A stretch of 50,460 nt of DNA from an uncultured Treponema sp. (GCA_949299755.1 CASGBA010000014.1:1-50460), one strand, 5' to 3'; shown: positions 7,790-17,572, numbered from the stretch's first letter. Numbers and translations: made by a program. Notes: generated by a model not told the origin, from the letters alone.

Positions 7790-8863
7790 ATGAAAAAAAT
7801 TCTCGCTGTTTTAGCCGGATTGATAATTTGTACGGCTGTTTTTGCCGGCGGTGCAAAGGATGGTTCTGCCATAAAGGTCGGGGTTTCCATGCCTACACAG
7901 AGCCTGCAGCGTTGGAACCAGGATGGAAGCAACATGAAAGCCCAGCTCGAAAAAGCAGGGTATCAGGTTGACCTCCAGTATGCAGGTGACAACGATATTC
8001 CCACCCAGGTTGCCCAGATTGAAAACATGATTATGGGTAACTGCAAGGTTATCGTTATAGCTGCCATTGACGGCTCTTCCCTTACGGAAGCCCTCAAAGG
8101 GGCAAAGGACCGTGGTATAACTGTTATCGCCTATGACCGCCTTATCATGAACAGTGACGCTGTTTCCTACTATGCTACCTTCGACAACTACAAGGTCGGT
8201 GTAACCCAGGGATCATTTATCCGTGACGCCCTTGATCTTGATAATGCCGCCGGCCCCTTCTATATGGAAATCTTCACGGGTCCCACCGATGACAACAATA
8301 CCAATTTCTTCTTCGGCGGCGCCATGGATATTCTGAAGCCTTATATGGACAGCGGCAAACTGGTGGTTCGTTCCAGCCAGACAACCCTTGCCCAGTGCGC
8401 CACTTTGAACTGGTCAATGGAAGAAGCCCAAAAACGCATGGAAAACATCATCTCCGCCAACCGCTACGGCCCTGAAGGAACACGGCTGGACGCTGTTCTG
8501 TGCTCCAACGATTCCACCGCCAACGGCGCTACCAACGGATTGTTGTCAGTGGGTTATACCGCGGAAAATATGCCTATTATCACCGGCCAGGACTGTGACA
8601 AGCCTTCTGTGAAGAACATGATCAGGGGATATCAGGCCATGTCCGTTTTCAAGGACACAAGGACACTTGCCGCCAAGGTTGTGGAAATGGTTAATGCGAT
8701 TGTAAAAGGAACAACTGTTTCCGTTAATGATACAACAACTTATGATAACGGACTCGGCGTTGTGCCTTCTTTCCTCTGTGAACCTGTTGCGGTCACAGTC
8801 GACAATTATAAAGAGATGTTGATTGACAGCGGTTACTATACTGAAGCTGATATCGCGCTTTAA
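7790..8863 (+). CDS. chvE: ChvE-like periplasmic monosaccharide-binding protein
   Basis: A 357-residue type I periplasmic binding protein that captures monosaccharides for the ABC transporter encoded next to it. It starts with a signal peptide (MKKILAVLAGLIICTAVFAG, likely cleaved after VFA). The mature protein has the IKVGVSMPTQSLQRWNQDG start, IDGSSLTEAL and YDRLIMNSDAVSYYATFDN, all close to ChvE/GbpR-family sugar binders that accept xylose, glucose, galactose or arabinose. The chosen start is ATG 7790 because GGAGGAAG lies just upstream; an in-frame ATG at 7763 would add nine charged residues before the signal peptide. First gene of a four-gene operon with xylulokinase, so xylose is a plausible substrate. 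Confidence 0.88.
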   Translation: MKKILAVLAGLIICTAVFAGGAKDGSAIKVGVSMPTQSLQRWNQDGSNMKAQLEKAGYQVDLQYAGDNDIPTQVAQIENMIMGNCKVIVIAAIDGSSLTEALKGAKDRGITVIAYDRLIMNSDAVSYYATFDNYKVGVTQGSFIRDALDLDNAAGPFYMEIFTGPTDDNNTNFFFGGAMDILKPYMDSGKLVVRSSQTTLAQCATLNWSMEEAQKRMENIISANRYGPEGTRLDAVLCSNDSTANGATNGLLSVGYTAENMPIITGQDCDKPSVKNMIRGYQAMSVFKDTRTLAAKVVEMVNAIVKGTTVSVNDTTTYDNGLGVVPSFLCEPVAVTVDNYKEMLIDSGYYTEADIAL

Positions 8864-8879
8864 TTCATACTGAACCTGG

Positions 8880-8904
8880 AAGGGGACAGCAAATCTGTCC
8901 CCTT
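8880..8904 (+). terminator. Intercistronic hairpin between chvE and gguA
   Basis: A perfect 10-bp stem (AAGGGGACAG / CTGTCCCCTT) with a five-base loop, 17 bases after the chvE stop and 49 bases before gguA. There is no long U-tract. Such hairpins usually stabilise the upstream message or terminate part of the transcripts so that the binding protein is made in excess over the membrane parts. Confidence 0.75.
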
Positions 8905-8953
8905 CTTCGTTACTTGCTGCCGGAATACTGAAACGGCACAGGAGGAGACATCG

Positions 8954-10537
8954 ATGGCAAAAACGTTGTTGGAGATGCGTAATATCACAAAGATATTTCC
9001 AGGTGTCAAAGCTCTCGACAATGTTAACCTGCAGGTTGAGGAAGGCGAAATTCATGCCATTGTCGGTGAGAATGGTGCCGGTAAATCCACATTGATGAAT
9101 GTTCTTAGCGGTATTTATCCGTTCGGCACCTATACCGGAGACATTCTGTATGATGGCGAAGAATGCAGGTTCAATAATATCAGGGACAGCGAAAGTAAGG
9201 GCATTGTTATTATCCACCAGGAACTGGCTTTGGTGCCTTATCTTTCTATTGGTGAAAATATTTTTCTTGGTAATGAACGTAAAACATGGAGCGGGATTGA
9301 TTGGGATGAAACTGCCGGTATGGCGGCTTCACTGCTTGATTTGGTTGGTTTGCACGAATCCCCCCTGACTCTTATTAAAGATATTGGTGTCGGTAAGCAG
9401 CAGCTTGTGGAAATCGCCAAGGCAATTGCAAAAAATGTCAAACTGCTGATTCTGGACGAACCGACGGCTGCCCTGAACGAAACCGATTCAAAGCAGCTTC
9501 TTGATTTGCTGCTCCGTTTTAAAGCTGACGGGATGACCTCCATAATTATATCCCATAAACTCAACGAGGTGTCTTATGTGGCGGACAGAATTACAGTTAT
9601 CCGGGATGGACAAACAATCCGCACATTGGACAAAAAAACCGAATCTTTTGACGAAAATGTAATTATAAGCGCCATGGTAGGCCGCAGTTTGACGGACAGA
9701 TTTCCGAAAAGGGAAAGCGCCGTCGGCGATGTGGCCTTGGAAATAAGGAATTGGACAGTGTTCCATCCTTTGTATGAGGGGCGCAAAGTCTGCGATGATG
9801 TAAATTTGAATGTGCGCCGGGGTGAGGTTGTCGGTGTGGCCGGTCTTATTGGTGCGGGCCGGACGGAAATGGCGATGAGCGTGTTCGGCAGGAGTTACGG
9901 CAGGGACATTAAAGGCCGCATTTTCCTGAATGGCAAGGAAGTCCATCTTCATTCTATCCGTTCCGCCATTGACCATCATTTAGCATATGTAACAGAAGAC
10001 CGAAAAGGGAACGGATTGATCCTCGCTTCTTCAATTGCGGAAAACACTACTCTGGCTAAATTGGATAAGGTAAGCCATCATCAGGTTCTCGATCCTGATT
10101 TGGAAAGGCAGATCGCCGAAGAATATAAAGAAAAACTGCACACGAAATGTTCCGGTATAGAACAGCTTGTGGGAAACCTTTCCGGAGGTAACCAGCAGAA
10201 AGTTCTTTTAAGTAAATGGATGTTCGCTGATCCTGATATTCTCATATTGGATGAACCAACAAGAGGTATTGATGTCGGCGCGAAATATGAAATTTATTGC
10301 ATTATCAATAATCTTGTGGCGGAGGGTAAAAGCGTCCTGTTGATTTCATCGGAAATGCCTGAACTGTTGGGTATGTGCGATCGCATTTATGTTATGAATG
10401 AGGGACGCATTGTCGGGGAATTGTCCCGGGACGAAGCCACCCAGGAATCAATTATGGGCTGTATCCTGAAAGGCAGTCCCAATTCCGTTGTTCCGGAAAA
10501 GGAACCTGAATCTGTGAAAGAAGGAGAACTTGTATGA
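8954..10537 (+). CDS. gguA: Sugar ABC transporter ATPase, two fused nucleotide-binding domains (GguA/MmsA)
   Basis: A 527-residue protein of the RbsA/MglA/XylG class, with two ATPase domains in one chain that power monosaccharide import. Domain 1 has Walker [10 protein letters not shown], an atypical signature [14 protein letters not shown] and Walker [12 protein letters not shown]. Domain 2 has the usual degenerate P-loop GLIGAGRTE, signature [14 protein letters not shown] and Walker [21 protein letters not shown]. The family typically shows this asymmetry. AGGAGGAG precedes ATG 8954. The stop overlaps the permease start by four bases (ATGA), implying translational coupling. Confidence 0.93.
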   Translation: MAKTLLEMRNITKIFPGVKALDNVNLQVEEGEIHAIVGENGAGKSTLMNVLSGIYPFGTYTGDILYDGEECRFNNIRDSESKGIVIIHQELALVPYLSIGENIFLGNERKTWSGIDWDETAGMAASLLDLVGLHESPLTLIKDIGVGKQQLVEIAKAIAKNVKLLILDEPTAALNETDSKQLLDLLLRFKADGMTSIIISHKLNEVSYVADRITVIRDGQTIRTLDKKTESFDENVIISAMVGRSLTDRFPKRESAVGDVALEIRNWTVFHPLYEGRKVCDDVNLNVRRGEVVGVAGLIGAGRTEMAMSVFGRSYGRDIKGRIFLNGKEVHLHSIRSAIDHHLAYVTEDRKGNGLILASSIAENTTLAKLDKVSHHQVLDPDLERQIAEEYKEKLHTKCSGIEQLVGNLSGGNQQKVLLSKWMFADPDILILDEPTRGIDVGAKYEIYCIINNLVAEGKSVLLISSEMPELLGMCDRIYVMNEGRIVGELSRDEATQESIMGCILKGSPNSVVPEKEPESVKEGELV

Positions 10538-11712
10538 TAGGGGCACATGCAATAAAAAAGGGTTTGCAGAAAAACAGTATGTTGATAGCGCTTGTCGTGC
10601 TTATGCTGCTGTTCCAAACATTGATATTGACAACAGGCCGGGGATCCCTTTTTGACCCTCTGAATATTTCCAACATAATAAGTCAGAACGCTTATGTTGT
10701 TATTCTGGCGACAGGTATGTTGTTGTGCATATTAACCGGCGGTAATATCGATTTGTCTGTGGGTTCCGTGGTGGCCATGGTTGGCGCCTTGGCTGGAACC
10801 CTGATTGTAAACTTGAATCTGAATGTATATTTTTCAATTCTTTTGTGTCTTCTTACAGGAATTCTGATCGGTGCCTGGCAGGGATTTTGGATTGCTTTTA
10901 TCCGTATCCCCGCCTTTATCGTCACTCTTACGGGAATGCTCCTTTGGCGCGGTGTCGCCCTTTTGATTTTGAATGGGCTTACCATTTCTCCCTTCCCGGA
11001 TGAATATCTGCGATATTTCACAAGTTTTGTTCCCGCGCTGGATGACAAAGAGGCTGTAATGGCTGTCACCCTGATTATTGGCGTGATTGTATGCGCGGTT
11101 TTCATCTTTTTGTCTGTTTTTGGCCGGATAAAAAAGATGAAAAAAAATTACACCGTGGAATCTTTCGCATTGTTTTTCAGCCGTATCATCATTATTTCGG
11201 CTATAGTAATGTTCCTTACCTGGCTTTTGAGTATGAATAAGGGGTTCCCCGTTGTATTGATTTTACTTGCGGTTATCGTTCTCGGGTATAGTTACTACAC
11301 GCAAAAGACGGTTCCGGGACGCTATCTGTATGCCATGGGCGGTAACGAAAAGGCGGCCAGACTTTCCGGTATCAATACTGACAAAGTCCTGTTTTTCGCT
11401 TACACAAACATGGGTTTCCTTTCCGCTGTTGCGGCTCTTGCCTGTGTGGGTCGCTTTAATTCCGCTTCCCCCACTGCCGGAACAAACTATGAGATGGATG
11501 CCATCGGTGCCTGTTATATAGGCGGCGCTTCCGCATACGGAGGTACCGGTACGGTCGGAGGTGCGGTTATAGGTGCTATCTTTATGGGTGTTCTTAATAA
11601 TGGAATGTCCATTATGGGCATTGACGCAAACTGGCAACGTGTTGTAAAAGGTCTTGTGCTTCTTTTTGCGGTGGTTTTTGATGTTCTGTCAAAGAAGAGG
11701 TCAAAAAGCTGA
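10534..11712 (+). CDS. gguB: Sugar ABC transporter permease (GguB/MmsB)
   Basis: A 392-residue inner-membrane permease of the BPD_transp_2 family with about ten helices. It carries the [16 protein letters not shown] motif typical of RbsC/XylH/GguB permeases and the [19 protein letters not shown] coupling helix region that contacts the ATPase. Length and the extended hydrophilic loop after residue 190 fit the longer MmsB/GguB/XylH subgroup rather than RbsC. The start overlaps the ATPase stop by four bases. Together with ChvE and GguA it forms a complete importer. Confidence 0.92.
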   Translation: MIGAHAIKKGLQKNSMLIALVVLMLLFQTLILTTGRGSLFDPLNISNIISQNAYVVILATGMLLCILTGGNIDLSVGSVVAMVGALAGTLIVNLNLNVYFSILLCLLTGILIGAWQGFWIAFIRIPAFIVTLTGMLLWRGVALLILNGLTISPFPDEYLRYFTSFVPALDDKEAVMAVTLIIGVIVCAVFIFLSVFGRIKKMKKNYTVESFALFFSRIIIISAIVMFLTWLLSMNKGFPVVLILLAVIVLGYSYYTQKTVPGRYLYAMGGNEKAARLSGINTDKVLFFAYTNMGFLSAVAALACVGRFNSASPTAGTNYEMDAIGACYIGGASAYGGTGTVGGAVIGAIFMGVLNNGMSIMGIDANWQRVVKGLVLLFAVVFDVLSKKRSKS

Positions 11713-11764
11713 GCAAATCCGGGTTTCACCGTATTTGCTCCAGACATAAATTACGGAGGAATGG

Positions 11765-13252
11765 ATGCGTATTGTTGCTGGAATTGACATGGGAACCCAG
11801 AGTATTAAAACGGTTCTCTATGACTGGGAGTCAAAGAAGATTGTCGCCAAATCCCAGGTGCCTGTTGATATCATAGCTGAGAACGACGGTACCAGGGAGC
11901 AGAAAACGGAATGGTACGACAAGGCCCTCGCGGAATGTTTCGCCGCCTTTACGCCGGAGCAGAAAGCCTGTGTGTCCGCGGTCGGAGTTTCCGGTCACCA
12001 GCACGGGTTTGTCCCTCTGGATGAAAACGGAAAGGCTCTCTACAACGTGAAGCTCTGGAATGACACCACAACGGCGGAGGAATGCCGCCTCATAACGGAA
12101 GCCGCCGGCGGGGAAGACGCTGTCATTGCTGAAACCTGCAACCTGATGCTGCCCGGTTTCACTGCGCCTAAAATCCTGTGGCTTAAACGGCATAAAAAGG
12201 AAGCCTTTGATAAACTCCGCTATATTATGCTCCCCCATAATTACCTGAATTACCTTTTGTGCGGTGCTTACAATACAGAAAGTGGAGATGCTTCCGGAAT
12301 GGCTGTATATAATGGTGCCAAAAAACAATGGTCGGAGAAAATATGCGGATGTATCGATTCCCGGCTTTACAGCTTGTTGCCTCCAGTGATAGATTCGGAC
12401 GCTCCCTGCGGCTATGTTACGGAAAAAGCCGCCGCCACTTTCGGTATTCCCAAGGGGATACCGGTTTCCTCAGGCGGTGGAGACAACATGATGAGCGCCA
12501 TTGGGACGGGGACGGTCCGGGACGGATTTTTAACTATCAGTCTTGGCACTTCCGGAACGCTTTTCGGTTACAGCGATTCCCCTGTGGCTGATCCCAGACG
12601 CGGGGTTTCCGGCTTTAATTCTTCCACAGGCGGATATCTGCCGTTACTGTGTACAATGAACTGCACTGTAGCTACAGAGGAAACAAGAACCTTGTTCGAT
12701 CTTGGTGTAAAGGATTTTGACAGCCTCGCCGCCGGGGCGGCGCCTGGTGCGGATGGTATTGTGTTCCTGCCTTTTTTTAACGGTGAGCGTACTCCGAATC
12801 TGCCCAAAGGAAGGGCTTGTATTTGCGGGGTTTCCGCGGCCAATTGTTCCCGGGGGAACATCGCCAGGGCAGCCATGGAATCCGCCATATTCGGGATGCG
12901 GCAGGCGCTGGATGTTTTCAGGGAACTGGGATTTTCTCCCCGGGAAATACGGCTTACGGGTGGCGGAAGCAAAAGCCCTCTGTGGCGTCAGATAACAGCT
13001 GATATTATGCAACTACCGGTAAAACTTCCCGACAACGATGAAGCTGCGGCCATGGGAGGGGCTATTCAAGCCCTGTGGTGTCTCAAAAAGCTTGAGGGTT
13101 CTCCTGCCGCCATTTCGGATTTGGTGGCGGAGCATATCAGTGTGAAGGAAAATGAAACTGTAATGCCTGATACCGCCGCCGGAAAAGCTTATGACAAAGC
13201 ATTTGAAATTTACACGTCTTATTTGAATTCTCTTTCCCCCATGTGGGTATAA
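11765..13252 (+). CDS. xylB: Xylulokinase
   Basis: A 495-residue FGGY carbohydrate kinase that phosphorylates D-xylulose to xylulose 5-phosphate, feeding the pentose phosphate pathway. It has the ATPase-fold start (IVAGIDMGTQSIKTVLYD), VSGHQHGFVPLD and KLWNDTTT of xylulokinases, a catalytic Asp in the SGGGDNMMSAIGTG region, and the C-terminal LTGGGSKSPLWRQITADI adenine-binding motif. It starts 52 bases after gguB behind TTACGGAGGA and is followed by a strong terminator, so it closes the sugar operon. No xylose isomerase is present in the window. Confidence 0.9.
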   Translation: MRIVAGIDMGTQSIKTVLYDWESKKIVAKSQVPVDIIAENDGTREQKTEWYDKALAECFAAFTPEQKACVSAVGVSGHQHGFVPLDENGKALYNVKLWNDTTTAEECRLITEAAGGEDAVIAETCNLMLPGFTAPKILWLKRHKKEAFDKLRYIMLPHNYLNYLLCGAYNTESGDASGMAVYNGAKKQWSEKICGCIDSRLYSLLPPVIDSDAPCGYVTEKAAATFGIPKGIPVSSGGGDNMMSAIGTGTVRDGFLTISLGTSGTLFGYSDSPVADPRRGVSGFNSSTGGYLPLLCTMNCTVATEETRTLFDLGVKDFDSLAAGAAPGADGIVFLPFFNGERTPNLPKGRACICGVSAANCSRGNIARAAMESAIFGMRQALDVFRELGFSPREIRLTGGGSKSPLWRQITADIMQLPVKLPDNDEAAAMGGAIQALWCLKKLEGSPAAISDLVAEHISVKENETVMPDTAAGKAYDKAFEIYTSYLNSLSPMWV

Positions 13253-13261
13253 TCCTCCATC

Positions 13262-13328
13262 CCCGCATCCCGTTTATACTTCCGGCTGCTATAAGATCCG
13301 GTTGTTTACGGGGTGCGGGAATATTTTT
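13262..13328 (+). terminator. Rho-independent terminator of the sugar operon
   Basis: A 12-bp stem (13262-13273 paired with 13308-13319, one G-U pair) with a 34-base loop that itself contains a CCGG...CCGG pairing, followed directly by ATATTTTT. It lies just after the xylB stop and before the ilvN promoter. Confidence 0.75.
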
Positions 13329-13340
13329 CCTGTTGTGTTA

Positions 13341-13369
13341 TTGCGCATGGTTTCCTAAACTGCTAGAAT
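13341..13369 (+). promoter_or_regulatory. Promoter of ilvN, start codon at the transcription start
   Basis: TTGCGC (13341-13346), 17-base spacer, TAGAAT (13364-13369), then six bases and ATG 13376. No Shine-Dalgarno sequence can fit, so a leaderless message is predicted. Confidence 0.6.
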
Positions 13370-13375
13370 ACCGGA

Positions 13376-13903
13376 ATGGAACGGTACGTAATTTCTGTCT
13401 TGGTGGAAAACCATTCCGGAGTGTTAAGCCGTATTTCCGGTTTGTTCAGCCGCCGGGGTTATAATATCGACAGTCTCACCGTCGGTGTCACCAAGGATCC
13501 TGATTTTTCCCGAATGACAATAGTTGCCTGCGGTGATGAATCCATCATAGGGCAGATAAAAAAACAGCTCGCCAAGCTTGTGGAAGTCGTGGCGATAGAA
13601 ATTTGCCCTCCCTCAGAAACAGTTATAAGGGAACTGGCCCTCATAAAAGTGCAGGCAGGGGAGGAGAGCCGTGCCGGAATCATTGGAGTCGCAAATATTT
13701 TCCGGGCGCGTATTGTGGATGTGGCTCCCGATTCTCTTGTAATTGAAGCCACTGGAAGTGAGGATAAAATCGCCGGGCTTATAAGGCTTCTTGAGCCTTT
13801 CGGTATCCGGGAGCTGGAACGTACCGGTTTAACAGCCATGGGCAGAGGTGCAAAAATCCTTGCCCCGTCAGGTAAAGAAAATAATTCTTCCGGGGATACT
13901 TGA
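13376..13903 (+). CDS. ilvN: Acetolactate synthase small (regulatory) subunit
   Basis: A 175-residue regulatory subunit of acetohydroxyacid synthase, which confers valine feedback control on the catalytic subunit IlvB. The N-terminal ACT domain is clear (YVISVLVENHSGVLSRISGLFSRRGYNIDSL, shown in part: NHSGVLSRISGLFSRRGYNI), followed by PSETVIRELALIKV and the C-terminal ALS_ss_C domain with RAGIIGVANIFRARIVDV. The usual partner ilvB is not adjacent, so here ilvN is an orphan in its locus. It is followed closely by a phosphoribosyltransferase that seems to have its own -10 box. Confidence 0.9.
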   Translation: MERYVISVLVENHSGVLSRISGLFSRRGYNIDSLTVGVTKDPDFSRMTIVACGDESIIGQIKKQLAKLVEVVAIEICPPSETVIRELALIKVQAGEESRAGIIGVANIFRARIVDVAPDSLVIEATGSEDKIAGLIRLLEPFGIRELERTGLTAMGRGAKILAPSGKENNSSGDT

Positions 13904-13936
13904 GAAATTGACTGAAAGGGTATAATATACCTCACT

Positions 13937-14563
13937 ATGCGAAAGGAATTTTTACAGTACACAATTGTCAGAAACAATGCCCTTAAAATGGCCCACAGGA
14001 TTTATAACGAAGGCTTCATCCCTGATATAATTTACTGTTCATTGCGTGGTGGAGCTTATGTTGCCAATGTTATAAGTGAGTATTTCAAAATCATAAAGCG
14101 CAATGAGAAAAACTCCCGTCCCGTTTTATTCGCCGCCGTCGTTGCCCGCTCTTATACGGACATCCGTGAACACAGCAGGGTTATGATTGACGGATGGACA
14201 TATTCTCCCGATTATCTGCGTCCCGGCGATAAAATACTTCTTGTTGATGATATCTTTGATTCCGGCCGAACCATTAATTTCCTTGTTGAAACCCTTTTGG
14301 AAAAAGGCGTGCCCCGCCGGGATGTGAAGGTAGCCGTACATGATTACAAGCACTTTTCCTGTTTTGACGAACAGCTTCCTATCCAGCCTGACTATTGGTG
14401 CCGGAAACATGAAATAACGCATCCTGATGAGGATTTATGGATTCATTATATGAGCCATGAACTTATTGGACTTACGGAAAGCGAGCTTGAGGAATTCTAT
14501 TACAAGGAAGATCCTGAACTCCGGGAAGTTTTGTCCGTCCTCACGGAAAAGCCAGGTGAATGA
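13937..14563 (+). CDS. Phosphoribosyltransferase (hypoxanthine/xanthine type)
   Basis: A 208-residue type I PRTase. The PRPP loop is ILLVDDIFDSGRTINF and the substrate hood region includes YWCRKHEITHPDEDLWIHYMSHE. The family transfers phosphoribose from PRPP to a purine base in salvage; the exact base is uncertain. The message may lack a leader: TATAAT (13921-13926) ends ten bases before ATG 13937 and there is no Shine-Dalgarno. The 3' end overlaps rnhB by four bases (ATGA), so the two genes are coupled. Confidence 0.8.
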   Translation: MRKEFLQYTIVRNNALKMAHRIYNEGFIPDIIYCSLRGGAYVANVISEYFKIIKRNEKNSRPVLFAAVVARSYTDIREHSRVMIDGWTYSPDYLRPGDKILLVDDIFDSGRTINFLVETLLEKGVPRRDVKVAVHDYKHFSCFDEQLPIQPDYWCRKHEITHPDEDLWIHYMSHELIGLTESELEEFYYKEDPELREVLSVLTEKPGE

Positions 14564-15180
14564 CCGGTTTTGCTGGACGGGAAAGGCATTTCCTTTGCGG
14601 TATTGATGAAGCGGGGAGGGGACCCATTGCAGGTCCTGTTTTTGCCGCCGCGGTTATACTGCCGGAAGATTTTAATTTTTCCATTTTAAACGATTCGAAA
14701 AAGATGTCTGAAAAAAGACGCTTTGCCGCCATGAGGGAAATTTACATTTCCGCTGAAACCTGGGGGACCGGCTCCGCTTCTTCCTTTGAAATTGACAGCA
14801 TGAACATCCTGCAAGCTTCCCTGGCGGCGATGGGCCGTGCCTATGGGAATGCGGTCAACAGACTGGCCCTGCGCTTGGATATTCCTGTGCCTGAACTTGA
14901 AAATCGTATTGATGTGGTTGTGGACGGGACTTTTACGCCTTTGCTGGGCTGTGCTTCCTGCAAAGCTGTTGTCAAAGCTGATTCAAAAATATATGCGGTG
15001 ATGGCCGCCTCAATCCTCGCTAAAACAGCCCGGGATAAAATGATGGTACGTTACAGCTGGCTCTATCCCGGTTACGGATATGAAAAGCACAAGGGATATC
15101 CCACTTCCGCCCATTGCGAAGCGTTAAAAAAACTGGGGCCTTCTCCAATCCAACGCCATTCTTTTAAATTGAAGGGTTGA
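14560..15180 (+). CDS. rnhB: Ribonuclease HII
   Basis: A 206-residue type 2 RNase H that cuts RNA in RNA-DNA hybrids and at single ribonucleotides in DNA. The catalytic carboxylates are present: CGIDEAGRGPIAGPV (Asp, Glu), VVVDGTF (Asp), and KADSKIYAVMAASILAKTARD (the family's 'DxK/DS...AASI.AK..RD' block). The tail has GYEKHKGYPTSAHCEALKKLGPSPIQRHSF, the standard ending (GYPT.H..A...GP...HR.SF). The start overlaps the previous stop, so translation is coupled. It converges with the PUR-domain gene. Confidence 0.95.
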   Translation: MTGFAGRERHFLCGIDEAGRGPIAGPVFAAAVILPEDFNFSILNDSKKMSEKRRFAAMREIYISAETWGTGSASSFEIDSMNILQASLAAMGRAYGNAVNRLALRLDIPVPELENRIDVVVDGTFTPLLGCASCKAVVKADSKIYAVMAASILAKTARDKMMVRYSWLYPGYGYEKHKGYPTSAHCEALKKLGPSPIQRHSFKLKG

Positions 15181-15242
15181 ATTCCTGGAAAATATTTTGC
15201 CCTTACGGAAGGGAATAAATAACTTTCATCAATCCTTCCGGT

Positions 15243-15632
15243 TTACCCATCCCTTTTTTTTGTGATTATTTTAACGGCCTTGGGTTTCGCCGGTTTTTTA
15301 CCGGAATGTCTGTTCCCGGAATCTTCCGGCTGATAATTCCTGGATTGGCTCTTATCCGCTTGGACTGCGTTCCTTTTTTCCGCTTTCTCTTTTTGTCTGT
15401 TTTTCCTGGCTTTTTCTATGAATGACAGGCTTGAATCAAAGCCACGGAGAAATTTACGCATATCTTCTTCGAATATGACAATTGTGCGCCGTTCATAATC
15501 AGAACCTTCCACGCTTTTTGTTTCCACAATCTGAAGAAAAACATCTCCTGTTCTGTTTTCCTTTACATTGAAAAAGTACGTCCTGTTTTTAAGCTGGACA
15601 TCCGTCGTAAAAAGTTCTCCGCGTATTCCCAT
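15243..15632 (-). CDS. PUR-domain nucleic-acid-binding protein (DUF3276; BpuR-like)
   Basis: A 129-residue protein. Residues 1 to about 70 form a PUR repeat (MGIRGELFTTDVQLKNRTYFF, then DVFLQIVETKSVEGSDYERRTIVIFEEDM), and the tail is Lys/Arg-rich and disordered (KARKNRQKEKAEKRN, KPAKPKAVKIITKK). The family is widespread in spirochaetes and Bacteroidetes. The Borrelia member BpuR binds DNA and RNA and acts as a co-regulator, so a nucleic-acid-binding regulatory role is likely here. GGGAG lies ten bases upstream of the ATG. It is transcribed alone. Confidence 0.85.
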   Translation of the reverse strand: MGIRGELFTTDVQLKNRTYFFNVKENRTGDVFLQIVETKSVEGSDYERRTIVIFEEDMRKFLRGFDSSLSFIEKARKNRQKEKAEKRNAVQADKSQSRNYQPEDSGNRHSGKKPAKPKAVKIITKKRDG

Positions 15633-15689
15633 AATTTATCTCCCTGTCCGAACTAGGAAAACCAATAATAATATATTTTTCTTTCCGCC

Positions 15690-17537
15690 TCAAGTGTCGG
15701 CTTTTTGCAGCATATAGGATAACCATCCGGACAGTTCCTTCTCAAAGGGGTTGTCCCTGCCTTCCGCATCCGCAAGTATTCTGAATACCGGTTCCGTTCC
15801 TGAACCCCTCATCCATATAAAGGCTTTGTTTTTTCCCGCTGCATCCTTGAATATGATTTTCAATCCGCCTTTCCCTGATTCACCGAAGTCCTGGATGTTT
15901 TCTTTTTGATGTATTCCATTGTTGCAGACTGCAGTCCAAGTTGTTATGCCTTTTTCGTGAAATTCATTTTTTTTCTTTTCCCATTCTGAAAGAAAGATTT
16001 TCTGGAAATGTCTTTTCAAGTCGCTGTGATTTTTTGTTTTAACCTTTATCCTGGCTTCTTCCTCAAAAACAGAGGTTGTGGTAAACGGTGGAATGGTTTC
16101 AATAACGTCCGCCAGTGTGAAATTTTCCCGGTACAGGTTTTCTTTTCCAAGGCAGTCCAGCCAAATGTGAAAAACCCCCTTTTTTCCGTTGTTGTCCTTA
16201 ATCATCAGGAGTTTCAGCAAGGCAAAAACCGTGTTTAATGGATCCCTCACCGCCGATGGGTGGGTTATATTGCCTCCATTGGAGCCTTCTCCTAGGATGC
16301 GCACAATGCGTCCTTCTTCCCGGAGTTTTCTGGCAAGGTTAACCACATTCGCTTCCCCGACCTCAGCCCTGGCCACAGTGGCGTTAAATGCTTCCGCAAC
16401 AGCCTCAATACGCATTGATGTGGGATCGTTCACAACTATAGTGTGGTTTTTACAATCCCCTCCGGTGATGTATTCTGTATAAGCGAGCTCGGCGATAACA
16501 GCCAGGGCAAAAACCTGCTGGGCTTCAAGGGCTTCCATGGCATTATTTTTTTCGTTCCAAAAAATTATGTTTCCCCGGTCCCCGTCACAGTCAGGCACAT
16601 AACCCAGGGTCACCGCTCTCTGTTGCGGGGTTTCACCCTGGTTCCTCAGTCTCAGCATTTCCTGTGCCCCGTAATCAAGGCTTTTGCCCTCCGGTACAAT
16701 CCTGTGGGCTATTTCCCCGGGACGCTCATGGATTGAAAAAAAAGAAATCCCTGTGCTTTCGATAAATTTCCTGTCGATGGAAACACTGCGGGCGCTTCCG
16801 TTGAAATCCGCAAAAAGGGATACGGGATTTCCTTTTTTTGTGGATTTTTCCACTTCATCTTTCAGTTCAATGAAAAATTTTTCCTGTTTCCCCAGATTCT
16901 CCGCGGAACATGAATCAAAGGATGAGATGACTTCCCGTGTGAAATTCTCATAGCAGGAAAGCATTTTTTCCTTTTCCTCTGGATCCGGGAAAATATCCGT
17001 TTTTTTGGATAAGGCATATTCCGCGGCCCGTGTAATTCTCCGCTGGTCCCCCGCCGCTTTTTTGAATTCCTCTATCAAAAATGATGAGTCCTCGGCTCCC
17101 AGTACTCCGCCATCGGAAAGCCCGAATTTAATTCCGTTGTGGCCTATGGGGTTATGGCTGGCGGAAATATAGGCGAACCCGTCTTTTGTCCTGCTGTAAG
17201 CCATAATTTCCGGTGCGGCGGCGACACCTGGATAAAGTAAATTCATCCCCGCCCTTTTGAAAGCTTCCGCAGCCACCTCCGCAATTACCCTGCCTGTGGG
17301 CCGGGTGTCCGTACCGAGAACAAGGGTAGGGCTGTTTTTACCGGTTTTATCTTTTAGGAAAAACGCAAAAGTTTCCGCCGCCAAGGCTGTAAGAACCGCA
17401 TCCTCCGGCCTTATCTCCGGGGTGGCGCTTTCTTCATCCCCGTCCCTGGCAAAAACCTTCCGCCAGCCGGAGGCGGAAAGAATAAAATTATCGAGAACAG
17501 ATTTTATTTCATTTACATATGGAATTTCCATCAACAT
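15690..17537 (-). CDS. Phosphoglucomutase/phosphomannomutase, long form
   Basis: A 615-residue alpha-D-phosphohexomutase that interconverts hexose 1- and 6-phosphates, supplying sugar nucleotides and glycolysis. All four signature loops are visible: phosphoserine loop YISASHNPIGHNG, metal loop DCDGDRGNI, sugar loop LGEGSNGGN and phosphate loop RGSGTEPVFRI. It is longer than the usual 450-580 residues through insertions between domains 2 and 3. Start codon ATG 17537 is followed by a second ATG two codons on; neither has a Shine-Dalgarno. The promoter's -10 box ends six bases before the first ATG. Confidence 0.88.
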   Translation of the reverse strand: MLMEIPYVNEIKSVLDNFILSASGWRKVFARDGDEESATPEIRPEDAVLTALAAETFAFFLKDKTGKNSPTLVLGTDTRPTGRVIAEVAAEAFKRAGMNLLYPGVAAAPEIMAYSRTKDGFAYISASHNPIGHNGIKFGLSDGGVLGAEDSSFLIEEFKKAAGDQRRITRAAEYALSKKTDIFPDPEEKEKMLSCYENFTREVISSFDSCSAENLGKQEKFFIELKDEVEKSTKKGNPVSLFADFNGSARSVSIDRKFIESTGISFFSIHERPGEIAHRIVPEGKSLDYGAQEMLRLRNQGETPQQRAVTLGYVPDCDGDRGNIIFWNEKNNAMEALEAQQVFALAVIAELAYTEYITGGDCKNHTIVVNDPTSMRIEAVAEAFNATVARAEVGEANVVNLARKLREEGRIVRILGEGSNGGNITHPSAVRDPLNTVFALLKLLMIKDNNGKKGVFHIWLDCLGKENLYRENFTLADVIETIPPFTTTSVFEEEARIKVKTKNHSDLKRHFQKIFLSEWEKKKNEFHEKGITTWTAVCNNGIHQKENIQDFGESGKGGLKIIFKDAAGKNKAFIWMRGSGTEPVFRILADAEGRDNPFEKELSGWLSYMLQKADT

Positions 17538-17543
17538 ATTTTT

Positions 17544-17572
17544 AACCTATCATGCTGTCTGTGATTTTTCAA
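17544..17572 (-). promoter_or_regulatory. Promoter of the phosphohexomutase, leaderless arrangement
   Basis: On the minus strand, TTGAAA (17572-17567), 17-base spacer, TAGGTT (17549-17544), six bases, then ATG at 17537. No ribosome site is possible between them. Confidence 0.5.

Noticed and set aside
8546-9217. 223-codon frame antisense to chvE-gguA
   Set aside because: It spans the intercistronic hairpin and two well-supported genes, and has no recognisable motif.
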